Shown here piece after piece: positions 8,907 to 17,948 of a stretch of 64,000 bases of DNA. The notes under the pieces are model-generated. The model saw nothing but the letters and a program-made list of their open reading frames with translations, did no database searches and was not told the DNA's origin. The stretch is taken from positions 24,365 to 88,364 of the forward strand of contig JACRED010000035.1 in the NCBI GenBank assembly GCA_016218415.1. Direction: 5' to 3'. Made by a program: the position numbers and the translations under genes. How positions within the stretch are numbered: the first letter of the stretch is position 1; the number at the start of each line of letters is the position of its first letter. Source of the stretch: Nitrosomonadales bacterium (lineage in GTDB: Bacteria > Pseudomonadota > Gammaproteobacteria > Burkholderiales > Gallionellaceae).

Positions 8907-9505
8907 CACAGCAACAATTTGAGGCGGCCATTGCGGCTTTCGACCGGGCCAATGCGGAAGATACGAACAGGGAAACGGCCGACGGCAGGGAATCCCCCAA
9001 GGAACTGCTCTACGCGCAACGCATGACCGAGATGCAGCAGCGCTACGCCCCCGAGGCATCGGAGGCGGTCCGGCTCGCGGTGCGCGCCCAGCACATCCAG
9101 CGCTGGAAGATTCCGCGCGGCAACTACACGATGGACAAACCGGGCTACATGTTGTGGCGCACCACGCTTTACAAATTCCATGCGGACACCGCCGGGAAGC
9201 TGATGCAGGAGGCGGGTTACGATGATGACATGATCGCCCGCGTCAAAACCATCGTCGGCAAGAAGGAGCTCAAGACCAATCCGGAGACGCAGATGATGGA
9301 AGACATCGTCGATCTGGTGTTCATCGAGCATTACATGACCGGCTTCGCCAATCAGCACCCCGAATATGACGAAGCGAAGTGGATACTGATCATCAAGAAG
9401 ACCTGGAACAAGATGTCGCCGCGCGCGCATGAATTCGCGCTGAGCGGCAAGATCAAGTTGCCGGAGGCGCTGGTGCCTTTGATTTTGAAGGCGGTGAAAC
9501 AATAA
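8903..9505 (+). CDS. DUF4202 family protein
   Basis: The 200-residue protein overlaps the dsrN stop by four bases, so it belongs to the same transcript. It matches my memory of the DUF4202 family, whose members occur near sulfur-oxidation genes. It is mostly helical, with a histidine/aspartate-rich middle (AQHIQRWKIPRGNY near residue 57 and EDIVDLVFIEHYM near 133) reminiscent of HD-like metal sites; that comparison is inference. It has no signal peptide and no transmembrane segment. In this cluster it takes the place where dsrR and dsrS stand in Allochromatium. Function unknown. Confidence 0.75.
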   Translation: MTQQQFEAAIAAFDRANAEDTNRETADGRESPKELLYAQRMTEMQQRYAPEASEAVRLAVRAQHIQRWKIPRGNYTMDKPGYMLWRTTLYKFHADTAGKLMQEAGYDDDMIARVKTIVGKKELKTNPETQMMEDIVDLVFIEHYMTGFANQHPEYDEAKWILIIKKTWNKMSPRAHEFALSGKIKLPEALVPLILKAVKQ

Positions 9506-9510
9506 AAGCT

Positions 9511-9579
9511 TATCCGCAGATTACGCAGATTGATGTCCGGTGTTGGTTTAATCTTGCGTAATTTGTGCAATCTGCGGAC
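9511..9579. repeat. Imperfect inverted repeat between DUF4202 gene and cysG
   Basis: The 94-base gap holds TCCGCAGATT (9513-9522 region) and its complement AATCTGCGGA (9569-9578), with a further partly complementary inner part (ACGCAGATT against AATTTGTGC). The motif CCGCAGATTACGCAGATT resembles a short intergenic sequence I have seen in many bacterial genomes, but I cannot count copies here. It could form a weak stem-loop that separates the dsr transcript from cysG. Confidence 0.6.
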
Positions 9580-9599
9580 AAAGGATTTCAAGAATACAT

Positions 9600-10979
9600 A
9601 TGGACTATTTACCGATCTTTGTGAATGCACGGAACAGGCTTTGCCTCGTCGTGGGCGGCGGCGAAGTCGCCAAACGCAAGGCTGGCGTGCTGCTGGACGC
9701 GGGCGCGAGAGTGCGCGTGGTCGCGCCGCAGATCGAGGCGGGGCTGGCGGCGCTGACGCGCGTCGAAAGTGTCGTGGCGCGTTTCGAGGCAAAACATCTC
9801 GATGGCGTGACGCTGGTCATCGCCGCGACCAGCGACCGTGAAGTCAACAGGCAAGTCTCGGAACTGGCGCAGGCGCGCAATATTCCGGTCAACGTGGTGG
9901 ACGATCCCGGGCTGTGCTCTTTCATCATGCCCGCGATCCTCGACCGCTCTCCGCTAATGGTCGCATTCTCCAGCGGCGGCGCGTCGCCTGTGCTGACGCG
10001 CATGATGCGCGGCAAACTGGAGATGATGATCCCGCAGAACTATAGCCGCCTGGCCGCGTTTGCGGAGCGCTTCCGCGAGCAGGTTAAAAAGCGTGTCACC
10101 CATCCGGCCAAGCGCCGCATCTTCTGGGAGAACGCGCTGGACGGCGTGGTTGCCGAGAAGGTGCTGACCGGCGACGAGGCCAGTGCGGAAGCGATGTTGC
10201 AGCAGATGCTTGCAAGCGAGGACAACATCGTGCGCGGTGAAGTCTACCTGGTTGGCGCGGGTCCCGGTGATCCCGACCTGCTGACATTCCGCGCACTGCG
10301 CCTGATGCAGAAGGCCGACGTTGTGGTGTATGACAACCTGGTTTCCAAACCCATCGTCGAAATGACCCGGCGCGATGCGCAGCGCATCTATGTCGGAAAA
10401 AAGCGGGATGACCATACGCTGCGCCAGGAAGAGATCAACGATCTGCTGGTGCGACTGGCCAAGGAAGGCAAGCGCGTGCTGCGCCTCAAAGGCGGCGACC
10501 CGTTCATCTTCGGGCGCGGCGGCGAGGAGATCGAGACGCTGGCGGCGGAAGGCATCCCGTTCCAGGTAGTTCCCGGCATCACCGCGGCGTCCGGCGTGGC
10601 TTCTTACGCGGGTATCCCGCTGACCCATCGCGACCATGCGCAGTCCTGCATCTTCGTCACCGGCCATCTGAAAGACGGCACGATGAACCTGGACTGGGAT
10701 GCGCTCGCGCGACCCAGGCAGACCGTCGTGGTTTACATGGGATTGCACGGTCTGGATATCCTGTGCGCGGAACTCGTCAAACATGGTCTGCCTGATACCA
10801 CGGCCATTGCCATCGTGCAGCAGGGCACCACGCAGAACCAGCGCGTCATCACCGGCACGCTGGCGACGCTGCCGGGCATCGCGGAGCGCGAGAAGCCTCA
10901 GGCGCCGACGCTCATCATCGTGGGCGGTGTCGTCACCCTGCGCGACAAGCTGTCCTGGTTCCATCCGCAGGGGTCTTAA
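9600..10979 (+). CDS. cysG: Siroheme synthase CysG
   Basis: The trifunctional enzyme makes siroheme from uroporphyrinogen III. The N-terminal half (residues 1-200) is the NAD-dependent precorrin-2 dehydrogenase/ferrochelatase domain with [16 protein letters not shown] near residue 17. The C-terminal half is the SAM-dependent uroporphyrinogen methyltransferase, with [19 protein letters not shown] near 216, [17 protein letters not shown] near 294 and [21 protein letters not shown] near 323. At 459 residues it has the usual length. Position just after dsr suggests it supplies siroheme for DsrAB. A weak Shine-Dalgarno (AAAGGA) is about 13 bases upstream. Confidence 0.95.
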   Translation: MDYLPIFVNARNRLCLVVGGGEVAKRKAGVLLDAGARVRVVAPQIEAGLAALTRVESVVARFEAKHLDGVTLVIAATSDREVNRQVSELAQARNIPVNVVDDPGLCSFIMPAILDRSPLMVAFSSGGASPVLTRMMRGKLEMMIPQNYSRLAAFAERFREQVKKRVTHPAKRRIFWENALDGVVAEKVLTGDEASAEAMLQQMLASEDNIVRGEVYLVGAGPGDPDLLTFRALRLMQKADVVVYDNLVSKPIVEMTRRDAQRIYVGKKRDDHTLRQEEINDLLVRLAKEGKRVLRLKGGDPFIFGRGGEEIETLAAEGIPFQVVPGITAASGVASYAGIPLTHRDHAQSCIFVTGHLKDGTMNLDWDALARPRQTVVVYMGLHGLDILCAELVKHGLPDTTAIAIVQQGTTQNQRVITGTLATLPGIAEREKPQAPTLIIVGGVVTLRDKLSWFHPQGS

Positions 10980-11008
10980 TCGCAGTTCAACAACCAACAG
11001 GGAGAAGC

Positions 11009-11917
11009 ATGATGCCGGGAATGACGATCAGAAGTGTGTTGCTGTCCGCAGTGTTTATGTTCAGTGGCACCAGCGCGCTGGCTGCCGATGCGATACTCAA
11101 GCCCTTCGTGCTGGGTTCTAAGGGCGCGGGCACGGTGGCGGAGAAGGCTGAACAGGTGAAAGCGGCGTTGGCGGCGGGAGGCTTTACCGTGGTGGGCGAT
11201 TACGTGCCCTATGCCGATGCGGAAATCCTGGTCGTCACCAGCGACGAGCTGAAGAAGAATGCGGCGGAGTCCGAGCATGGCGGATTCGGGGCGATACAGA
11301 GGGTCGCGATCACCAGCGCAAAGAACGAGGTGCAGGTGAGCTACACCAATCCCGTTTACATGTCGCACGTCTATCGCATGAAGGGCGATTTGAGCGGCGT
11401 CTCGGCCGGGTTGGCGAAGGCGCTGGGCAGGGTGGAAGAATTCGGCGCGAAGGGCATGACCGCAGCGCAGGCGCGCAAATATCACTACATGATAGGCATG
11501 GAATATTTCGACGAGCCGGATGTGCTGGCCGAATACGCCAGCTATGAAGAGGCGGTGCAGGCGGTGAACGCGAAATTGTCCGCCAACAGGAACGGCGTCA
11601 GCAAAGTCTACCGGGTGGATGTGCCCGGCAAGCAGGAGAGCGTGTTCGGCGCCGCGCTGAAGGGTGCGACCGAGGCCGACAAAAACATGGACGACCGTTT
11701 CATCATGAGCGAGATCGATTTTCGCGATGTGAAATCCACCGCGCATCTGCCCTACGAGGTGCTGGTTTCCGGCAACAGGGTGTATGCGCTGTATGCGCGC
11801 TTCCGTATCGCGATCAATTTTCCGGATCTGAGCATGATGGGCAAGAACAGCTTCATGAACATCATGAAGTCACCGGATGCGATTCGCGATGCGTTGAGGA
11901 ATGCGGTGCAGAAATAG
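11009..11917 (+). CDS. Conserved periplasmic protein of unknown function
   Basis: I do not recognise a named family. The 302-residue product has a signal sequence (residues 5-26, ending SALAADA) and a strong Shine-Dalgarno GGGAGAA before the ATG. After the signal come a short repeat-like alpha/beta module (GFTVVGDYVPYADAEILVVTSDEL) and a region with VYRMKGDL and GMEYFDEPDVLAEY. Two adjacent ATGs allow starts at 11009 or 11012. No cysteines, heme motifs or transmembrane helices follow the signal. It lies between cysG and petA, so a link to sulfur or electron metabolism is possible, but this is only positional. Confidence 0.7.
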   Translation: MMPGMTIRSVLLSAVFMFSGTSALAADAILKPFVLGSKGAGTVAEKAEQVKAALAAGGFTVVGDYVPYADAEILVVTSDELKKNAAESEHGGFGAIQRVAITSAKNEVQVSYTNPVYMSHVYRMKGDLSGVSAGLAKALGRVEEFGAKGMTAAQARKYHYMIGMEYFDEPDVLAEYASYEEAVQAVNAKLSANRNGVSKVYRVDVPGKQESVFGAALKGATEADKNMDDRFIMSEIDFRDVKSTAHLPYEVLVSGNRVYALYARFRIAINFPDLSMMGKNSFMNIMKSPDAIRDALRNAVQK

Positions 11918-11966
11918 CGGCTGCTGCGGCAGCCGGATTGTTTTGACTTACTGATCGGGTGGTGAA

Positions 11967-12479
11967 ATGGGCGACAGCAATGTTCCGGATAGCACCGGTA
12001 GACGTGATTTTTTGATCAGGGCGACTGCTGTCGTGGGCGGGGCGGGGGTGGCGGCGACTTGCGTGCCGTTCGTCGCCAGCATGAATCCCAGCTCCGATGT
12101 GCTGGCGAAGGCGGAGACCGAGGTCGATCTCTCGGACATCACGCCGGGCGCGATGCGCACGGTCGCCTGGCAGGGCAAGCCGGTGTTCATCCTGCGCCGC
12201 ACGCCCGAGCAGATCGCGGCGTCGGCCGCTTCCGCCGGGGGCCTCGATCCCGAGCCGGACAGCAGGCGCGCACAAAAACCGGAATGGCTGGTCGTGATCG
12301 GCGTGTGCACCCACATGGGTTGCGTGCCGAACAAGGAGGGGCCGGGTTGGGTATGCCACTGTCACGGCAGTCAATACGATGATAGCGGTCGTGTCCTGCG
12401 CGGCCCCGCACCGAAAAACCTCGAGGTTCCCCCCTACCGCTTTGCGGCGGAGAACAAGATTGTCATCGGCACAACCTAG
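11967..12479 (+). CDS. petA: Ubiquinol-cytochrome c reductase Rieske subunit
   Basis: The 170-residue Rieske protein has an N-terminal Tat-like anchor (RRDFLIRATAVVGGAGVAATCVPFV) and both cluster-binding boxes: CTHMGC near residue 113 and CHCHGSQYDDSGRV near 130. It is the high-potential [2Fe-2S] subunit of the bc1 complex that takes electrons from quinol. It is first in a petABC operon, nine bases before petB. A Shine-Dalgarno GGTGG precedes the ATG. Confidence 0.96.
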   Translation: MGDSNVPDSTGRRDFLIRATAVVGGAGVAATCVPFVASMNPSSDVLAKAETEVDLSDITPGAMRTVAWQGKPVFILRRTPEQIAASAASAGGLDPEPDSRRAQKPEWLVVIGVCTHMGCVPNKEGPGWVCHCHGSQYDDSGRVLRGPAPKNLEVPPYRFAAENKIVIGTT

Positions 12480-12488
12480 GAGGCCATC

Positions 12489-13745
12489 ATGCCCCAACGC
12501 ATCATCAAATGGCCAGCAGGTGTAATCAAATGGATAGACCAGCGCTTCCCGCTGACCAGCTTCGTCAAGCACGAACTGACCGGCTATCCCACGCCGCGCA
12601 ACCTCAGCTACTGGTGGAACTTTGGCTTTCTCGCCGGTTTCGTGCTGGTGCTGCAAGTGGCCACCGGCATCTTCCTGGCGATGCATTACAAGGCGGACAT
12701 CGCGCTGTCTTTCGATTCCATCCAGCACATCATGCGCGACGTGAATTACGGCTGGCTGTTGCGCTACATGCATTCGACCGGCGCATCCGCTTTCTTTCTG
12801 GTGATTTACATCCACATGGCGCGCACTTTATATTACGGTTCTTACCGTGCGCCGCGCGAATTATTATGGTGGACAGGGCAAGGCCTGTTACTGCTGCTGA
12901 TGGCGACCGCATTCATGGGCTATCTGCTGCCGTGGGGCCAGATGTCGTTCTGGGGCGCGACGGTGATCACCAATCTGTTCCGCGCGACGCCGTTCGTCGG
13001 CGATCAGGTGGTGATCTGGCTGCGCGGCGATTACACCGTGGGCGACGCCACGCTGACGCGCTTCTTTGCCTTGCACTACCTGATGCCCTTCCTGATCATC
13101 GGCGCGGTAGTGGTGCATCTGGTGGCGCTGCACTCAGTGAAGAGCAGCAATCCCAGCGGCATCAATCTGGCCGACAAGGACAACATCCCGTTTCATCCCT
13201 ATTTCACCGCCAAGGATTTTTACGGTCTGGGAGTGTTCCTGATCGTGTACAGCGTGTTCGTGTTCTTCATGCCTGACAGCCTGATCGAACCTGCCAACAA
13301 CATCCCGGCCAATCCGATGCAGACGCCTAACCACATCGTTCCAGAATGGTATTTCCTGCCGTTCTACGCGATCCTGCGCTCGGTGCCTAACATGGTCGGC
13401 GGTGTCGTGGCGATGGGATTGTCGGTGATGGTGTTTGCCTTCATGCCCTATCTGGACCGTTCGCGCATTCCCGGCGGCGCCCACTTCCGCCCGATGTACC
13501 GGGTATTGTTCTACGTCTTCCTCGCCGACATGGCAGTGCTGGGATATGTCGGCTACATCCCGCCGACCGAGACATCCATTCTGGCCGGACAGATTGCCAC
13601 GCTGATATATTTCACGCTGTTTCTGCAGCTGCCGTTCGTGTCCAAAGCGGAGGAGCGCTGGCTCATCAAACGCGGCCTGCCGCCCGAACTGGAAGCGCTG
13701 ATCGCAAGCGAGGCGCACGAAAAGACCAAAAGGGGCAAGCGATGA
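12489..13745 (+). CDS. petB: Cytochrome b of the bc1 complex
   Basis: The 418-residue multispan cytochrome b has the four heme-ligand histidines in the second and fourth helices (region [21 protein letters not shown] near 95, and FALHYLMPF with VVVHLVALH near 195-215). The Qo-site motif PEWYF lies near residue 285 in [16 protein letters not shown]. It is the full-length fused form with eight transmembrane helices. AGGAGG at 12478-12483 is a strong ribosome binding site. It overlaps petC by four bases. Confidence 0.97.
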   Translation: MPQRIIKWPAGVIKWIDQRFPLTSFVKHELTGYPTPRNLSYWWNFGFLAGFVLVLQVATGIFLAMHYKADIALSFDSIQHIMRDVNYGWLLRYMHSTGASAFFLVIYIHMARTLYYGSYRAPRELLWWTGQGLLLLLMATAFMGYLLPWGQMSFWGATVITNLFRATPFVGDQVVIWLRGDYTVGDATLTRFFALHYLMPFLIIGAVVVHLVALHSVKSSNPSGINLADKDNIPFHPYFTAKDFYGLGVFLIVYSVFVFFMPDSLIEPANNIPANPMQTPNHIVPEWYFLPFYAILRSVPNMVGGVVAMGLSVMVFAFMPYLDRSRIPGGAHFRPMYRVLFYVFLADMAVLGYVGYIPPTETSILAGQIATLIYFTLFLQLPFVSKAEERWLIKRGLPPELEALIASEAHEKTKRGKR

Positions 13746-14383
13746 AAAGGCTGCTGACTATCCTGGCGTTATGCGGCATCGCTTCATTGCTGCACGCGTC
13801 TGAAATGGAGCTGGAAAAGGTCACGGTGGGCACTGATGTGCAGACGGTGGGGCGCGGTGCGGAAGCAGTGATGAATGACTGCCATTCCTGCCACAGCATG
13901 AAGTACATCAGATATCGCGACCTGGTCAACTTTGGCATGGACAGGCAGAAAGTGGATGGCTGGCGCGGCGATCTGTCTCTGGATGCGCCGTTGCTGGCGC
14001 AGATGCCGGAAAGCGATGCGGCGCAGGCATACGGCAAAGCCCCGCCCGATCTGAGCCTGATGACCAAGGCCCGCGAAGGCGGAGTCCGCTATGTATATTC
14101 CTACCTGCTCGGTTATTACCTTACCCCGGAAGGGATGCCGGGCAACCACTATTTCCCCGAGACCAAGATGCCGGACGTGCTGGGTATCAGCGGTGTGACG
14201 GAAGGCGCGCAGCGCACCGAGCTGCAGGGCAAGGCGCGCGACATCGTCTCCTTCCTCGCCTGGTCGGCCGATCCGCACGAGCAGGAGCGGCACCGGCTGG
14301 GCTATTACGTGATCGCCTATCTGCTGGTGCTGACCGTGCTGCTGTACCTGGTCAAGAATCAGGTCTGGTCGGGGCTGAAATAA
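13742..14383 (+). CDS. petC: Cytochrome c1 of the bc1 complex
   Basis: The 213-residue protein has a signal sequence ([20 protein letters not shown]) and one c-type heme site CHSCH near residue 44 ([16 protein letters not shown]). The distal methionine is probably in the ETKMPDVLG region near 142. A C-terminal membrane anchor ([22 protein letters not shown]) follows. It receives electrons from the Rieske protein and passes them to soluble cytochromes. It overlaps petB by four bases. Confidence 0.96.
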   Translation: MKRLLTILALCGIASLLHASEMELEKVTVGTDVQTVGRGAEAVMNDCHSCHSMKYIRYRDLVNFGMDRQKVDGWRGDLSLDAPLLAQMPESDAAQAYGKAPPDLSLMTKAREGGVRYVYSYLLGYYLTPEGMPGNHYFPETKMPDVLGISGVTEGAQRTELQGKARDIVSFLAWSADPHEQERHRLGYYVIAYLLVLTVLLYLVKNQVWSGLK

Positions 14384-14404
14384 ACTTTCGGAATGAGGTG
14401 CGAT

Positions 14405-14794
14405 ATGAAAAACGGAATCTTGCAGTGCGTCGCAGTGCTCGCGGCGCTGTTGTTTTGTGCGCCGGCCTTTGCTGCGCCGTTGCAACTGAAAACCAGCTTC
14501 AAGCGGGATGTGCAGCCTGTCATCCATGACTATTGCCTGAACTGCCACGAACCCGGCGGCAAGGGCTATGAGAAAAGCGGGCTGGATATGCGAACCTATC
14601 AAAGCCTGATGAAAGGGACCCGGTTCGGCGCTGTCATCAAGCCGGGCGACAGTTTCACCAGCATCCTGATCCAGGTGGTCGAGGGGCGCGTCCATGCCTC
14701 CATCAAGATGCCCTATGGCATGAGCGGCGGGCTGGCCAGGGATAAGGTCGAGCTGCTGAAGAAATGGGTGGATCAGGGCGCACTGGACAATTGA
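14405..14794 (+). CDS. Small periplasmic c-type cytochrome
   Basis: The 129-residue protein has a signal peptide (residues 1-23, ending APAFA) and one heme motif CLNCH near residue 45, followed by the EPGGKGYEKSGLDM loop seen in Planctomycete-type cytochrome c domains. A methionine in KMPYGMSGG may be the distal ligand. The nearest start (14393) lacks a ribosome site; GAGG at 14395-14398 and the signal peptide both favour 14405. Directly downstream of petC, it could be an electron acceptor of the bc1 complex; this is inference from position. Confidence 0.85.
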   Translation: MKNGILQCVAVLAALLFCAPAFAAPLQLKTSFKRDVQPVIHDYCLNCHEPGGKGYEKSGLDMRTYQSLMKGTRFGAVIKPGDSFTSILIQVVEGRVHASIKMPYGMSGGLARDKVELLKKWVDQGALDN

Positions 14795-14844
14795 GTGTTG
14801 CCCGCGACTTGAAATGGAAGGCAATTTGAAAAGGAAGGCGATTT

Positions 14845-15417
14845 ATGACTACGGGATTATTTGAGGCGGTGAAAGCGGGCGATGTCAGCCGGGCGCAGCA
14901 GATATTGGCGGCGGGCGCCGACGCGAACAGCCGTGATAGCGATGGCGCCACGCCGCTGATGGCGGCCGCGCATTCTGGCAACCTGGCGATGGTCCGGGCA
15001 TTTATAGCCGCGGGCGCGGATGTCAATGCGAGCGACGAGCGCGGCTGGACGGCGCTGGCCAAGGCGACTTACAACCATGAACTGAAACGCGGTTTTGCCG
15101 ATGTGGCGCAAGCCCTGATAGCCGCGGGCGCCAATATCGAAGCGGCGATCAGCTACGGCGTCCGCCCGCTGATGCTGGCTGCAGGCTACGGCGAAACGGC
15201 TGTGGTCGAGACATTGCTGGAAGCCGGTGCCGAAGTCACCGCGCGCAACGAGGGCGGACTCACTGCGCTGATGATGGTCAAGCAGAAACACTATATCGAT
15301 GTGATCAATCTGTTGCATCAAGCCGAGCAATTGGCCGGTGTCGGCGAGGGCAGTTGCTCGACCAAGCATGCGCCGGGATCGAATGTGGTGACTTTTCTGA
15401 AACCGACAGGCAAATAA
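14845..15417 (+). CDS. Ankyrin repeat protein
   Basis: The 190-residue protein is built from about five ankyrin repeats with the typical GADANSRDSDGATPLMAAA and GADVNASDERGWTAL turns. It has no clear signal peptide, so it is probably cytoplasmic. The C-terminal 30 residues (GEGSCSTKHAPGSNVVTFL) are not ankyrin-like. Ankyrin repeats bind other proteins; no partner can be named. It is followed five bases later by a small unknown gene and probably shares its transcript. Confidence 0.88.
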   Translation: MTTGLFEAVKAGDVSRAQQILAAGADANSRDSDGATPLMAAAHSGNLAMVRAFIAAGADVNASDERGWTALAKATYNHELKRGFADVAQALIAAGANIEAAISYGVRPLMLAAGYGETAVVETLLEAGAEVTARNEGGLTALMMVKQKHYIDVINLLHQAEQLAGVGEGSCSTKHAPGSNVVTFLKPTGK

Positions 15418-15422
15418 CAGCC

Positions 15423-15650
15423 ATGCCCTATTTCATATACAAGGTCACCGAATTTCCGATCCGCCAGCTGGAGAAACTGGGGCGGCACGATGCTTATCGC
15501 GACGCCTCGAACCGCGCCAAACAATTGCGCGGCGAACTGCCCGGCGATGCGGCATGCGTCATCAAGGTGATGTTCGCCGAAACGGAATTCGATGCCGAAG
15601 ACCTGCTCAACCAGGTGCGCGTGGCGGCACCCGAGCCCGGCGATGACTGA
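15423..15650 (+). CDS. Small conserved protein of unknown function
   Basis: This 75-residue acidic/basic mixed protein begins MPYFIYKVTEFPIRQLEKLG. The start was chosen five bases after the ankyrin gene stop; the frame extends upstream but overlaps that gene. It has one cysteine (DAACVIKVMF) and no signal or membrane segment. I recall similar small proteins beginning MPYFVYKI in sulfur-oxidising bacteria, but I cannot name a family. It probably belongs to the 14845-16085 operon. Confidence 0.7.
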   Translation: MPYFIYKVTEFPIRQLEKLGRHDAYRDASNRAKQLRGELPGDAACVIKVMFAETEFDAEDLLNQVRVAAPEPGDD

Positions 15651-15656
15651 GCCGAA

Positions 15657-16085
15657 ATGGACGAGAACGCATACCGGCAGGTTCTGTCCACCGCTATTGC
15701 GCGCCCCTGTCCTTTCGAAAAATCCATCCTGACCCGTTGCGTCACCTGCTCGCTGGCCGAGAAGCACAGCGTCGCCGAGCGGGAAGTCGTCGCGTGCAGC
15801 GACGAGGCGAGTCTTGAACGCTGCGTGGAGCTGCACGATGCGTTGCGGCACAGCTTCGCTTTTGCGCTGCATCGCAGGGATACCGCAGATCCGTTGACCC
15901 ATGCGCAGGAGATGCGGGTGCAATGCGGTGGACTGAAGGGATTGCAGTTCGCGCTGGACCGTGGATCGGAGGTGATCGACGTGGCGGCTTTGGTGTCGCG
16001 TGCGCGGCAGGAGTATGGCGGATGGGCGGGATTTCCGTATGAGCAGATTGTGCAGTGGGCCGCCGGGAACTACCGTCCCAGATAG
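15657..16085 (+). CDS. Cysteine-containing protein of unknown function
   Basis: The 142-residue protein carries six cysteines. C18, C28 and C31 form PCPFEKSILTRCVTCSLAEK, and others are at about 47, 56 and 90. The C-x9-C-x2-C pattern near the N-terminus could bind iron-sulfur or zinc; this is inference. No signal peptide is present, so a cytoplasmic location is likely. It lies six bases after the preceding small gene and about 70 bases before the Fe-S carrier gene apbC. I do not recognise the family. Confidence 0.7.
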   Translation: MDENAYRQVLSTAIARPCPFEKSILTRCVTCSLAEKHSVAEREVVACSDEASLERCVELHDALRHSFAFALHRRDTADPLTHAQEMRVQCGGLKGLQFALDRGSEVIDVAALVSRARQEYGGWAGFPYEQIVQWAAGNYRPR

Positions 16086-16156
16086 TTTGATATATACCCG
16101 ACAAATTCAGTCGGTTGGTTTAAAATCACGATTCGAATCATCAACAGGAGCAGGTA

Positions 16157-17251
16157 ATGAGTTTTAGCGATACAGATGTGCAAGGCGCGTTGAAAAATTT
16201 GATCGATCCGAACACCAAAAAGGATTTTGTCAGCGGCAAGTCGGTGAAGAACATCAAGGTCAGCGGCAGCGATGTCTCGCTCGACATTCTTCTCGGCTAT
16301 CCGGCGAAGAGTGTGTGGGGCGAGATCAAGTCCATGGTCGAGGCGCATCTGAAGAGCGCGCTGCCCGGCGTCGGCAAGGTCGAGGCGAATGTCAGCAGCA
16401 AGGTCGTGCCGCATGCGGTGCAGCGCGGCGTGAAGCTGGTGGAGGGCGTGAAGAACATCATCGCGGTGGCGAGCGGCAAGGGCGGCGTGGGCAAATCCAC
16501 CACGGCGGTGAACCTGGCGCTGGCGCTGGCCGCCGAGGGCGCGCGTGTCGGCGTGCTGGACGCCGACATCTACGGTCCATCGCAGCCGACCATGCTGGGC
16601 ATCACCGGCCAGCCGGTGTCCAAGGACGGCAAGTCGATGGAGCCGATGAACAATCACGGCATACAGGCGATGTCGATCGGCTTCATGATCGCAGGCGACG
16701 ACACGCCGATGGTGTGGCGCGGCCCGATGGTGACGCAGGCGCTGGACCAGTTGCTGCACCAGACGCGCTGGGACAACCTGGATTATCTGGTGGTGGACCT
16801 GCCGCCCGGCACCGGCGACATCCAGCTCACACTGGCGCAGAAGGTGCCGGTCACCGGCGCGGTGATCGTGACCACGCCGCAGGACATTGCGCTGATGGAC
16901 GCGCGCAAGGGACTCAAGATGTTCGAGAAGGTCGGCATCAAGATCGTCGGTATCGTCGAAAATATGAGCACGCACATCTGCTCGAAATGCGGTCACGAGG
17001 AACACATCTTCGGCGCGGGCGGCGGCGAGAAGATGTGCGCCGACTATGACGTGGAATTCCTCGGCGGCCTGCCGCTGGACATCCGCATCCGCGAACAGGC
17101 GGACTCGGGCAATCCGACCGTGGTCGCTGACCCCGACGGCAACATCGCGAAGGTGTACAAACAGATCGCGCGCCGCATCGCGGTCAAGGTCGCCGACATG
17201 GCGCAGGATCACAGCGCGGCGTTCCCCAAGATCGTGGTGCAGAACACCTGA
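16157..17251 (+). CDS. apbC: Iron-sulfur cluster carrier ApbC/Mrp
   Basis: The 364-residue P-loop ATPase of the Mrp/NBP35 type transfers Fe-S clusters. Residues 1-85 form a MIP18-like (DUF59) domain. The deviant Walker A GKGGVGKSTTAVNLALAL lies near 108, DADIYGPSQPTMLG near 133, and the cluster-binding CSKC near 275. AACAGGAGCAGG upstream gives a good ribosome site. It is a housekeeping gene but fits the Fe-S demand of the neighbouring Dsr and bc1 genes. A strong terminator follows. Confidence 0.95.
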   Translation: MSFSDTDVQGALKNLIDPNTKKDFVSGKSVKNIKVSGSDVSLDILLGYPAKSVWGEIKSMVEAHLKSALPGVGKVEANVSSKVVPHAVQRGVKLVEGVKNIIAVASGKGGVGKSTTAVNLALALAAEGARVGVLDADIYGPSQPTMLGITGQPVSKDGKSMEPMNNHGIQAMSIGFMIAGDDTPMVWRGPMVTQALDQLLHQTRWDNLDYLVVDLPPGTGDIQLTLAQKVPVTGAVIVTTPQDIALMDARKGLKMFEKVGIKIVGIVENMSTHICSKCGHEEHIFGAGGGEKMCADYDVEFLGGLPLDIRIREQADSGNPTVVADPDGNIAKVYKQIARRIAVKVADMAQDHSAAFPKIVVQNT

Positions 17252-17298
17252 GGTGACGGCGCGGTATCGCCGCGCCTGGAAACCATTGCGGAGTATTG

Positions 17299-17330
17299 AA
17301 TAAAGCGCGGCCAGTCCGCGCTTTATTTTT
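17299..17330 (+). terminator. Rho-independent terminator after apbC
   Basis: A perfect 12-bp stem AATAAAGCGCGG / CCGCGCTTTATT with a five-base loop is followed by a T-rich tail (TTTTTG). It ends apbC transcription. The stem is symmetric enough that it may also stop the minus-strand reductase gene, which ends at 17340. Confidence 0.9.
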
Positions 17331-17339
17331 GTCCAGCGG

Positions 17340-17915
17340 TCAAATGGCAGGCGCGCGCGATGTGTTGCCGGCAGGCAGTACTTCGTACCTGAGCTGAACC
17401 AAGCCGTTCTCGGAAGCGGTCGCGTCGATCAGGCGCAACGGTTGCTCGATGTCCATCCGGCCAAACAGCGGGATGCCACCGCCAAGCAGGATGGGGATAT
17501 GGGTGATCGTGATCTCGTGGATCAATCGCGCCGTCAGGAACCGCTGGATGGTGATGCCGCCATCCACATACACATGCCTTTTCCCTTCCGCAGCCAGCCG
17601 CCGGACGATAGCCTCGGGCGCTCCGGAATCGCCCCTGACCTTGCCGTGCAAATGATCCGGAATTTTGATTGTTCTGCTGGAAAGCACGATGACATCGGTG
17701 CCCTCATACGGCCAATCCCCGAAGGTGAGCGCTTTTTCAAAGGTGTTGCGGCCCATGACCAGCGCGTCGACCGAGGAGATGAAGTCGTTGTAATTCAGGC
17801 CATTCAAATTCGAGCCTGAATATTCGGGCCGGGCAAGCCAGTCGATATCATTTCCGGCGCGTGCAATGTAACCGTCTATGCTGGCCGCAATATAAACAGA
17901 GCATTTGATGTTCAT
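17340..17915 (-). CDS. Dihydrofolate reductase-like (RibD C-terminal domain) protein
   Basis: The 191-residue protein has the RibD_C/DHFR-like fold: VYIAASIDGYIARAGNDIDWL at residues 7-27, DALVMGRNTFEKAL near 50-63 and VYVDGGITIQRFL near 115-127. Such proteins bind NAD(P)H and reduce pteridine- or riboflavin-type substrates; many are uncharacterised YyaP/YwjB-type enzymes. The neighbours are unrelated, so no pathway is assigned. It faces apbC tail to tail. Confidence 0.88.
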   Translation of the reverse strand: MNIKCSVYIAASIDGYIARAGNDIDWLARPEYSGSNLNGLNYNDFISSVDALVMGRNTFEKALTFGDWPYEGTDVIVLSSRTIKIPDHLHGKVRGDSGAPEAIVRRLAAEGKRHVYVDGGITIQRFLTARLIHEITITHIPILLGGGIPLFGRMDIEQPLRLIDATASENGLVQLRYEVLPAGNTSRAPAI

Positions 17916-17948
17916 CGCTACCCTTTCGTTGCGACACGGGTCATCGCA

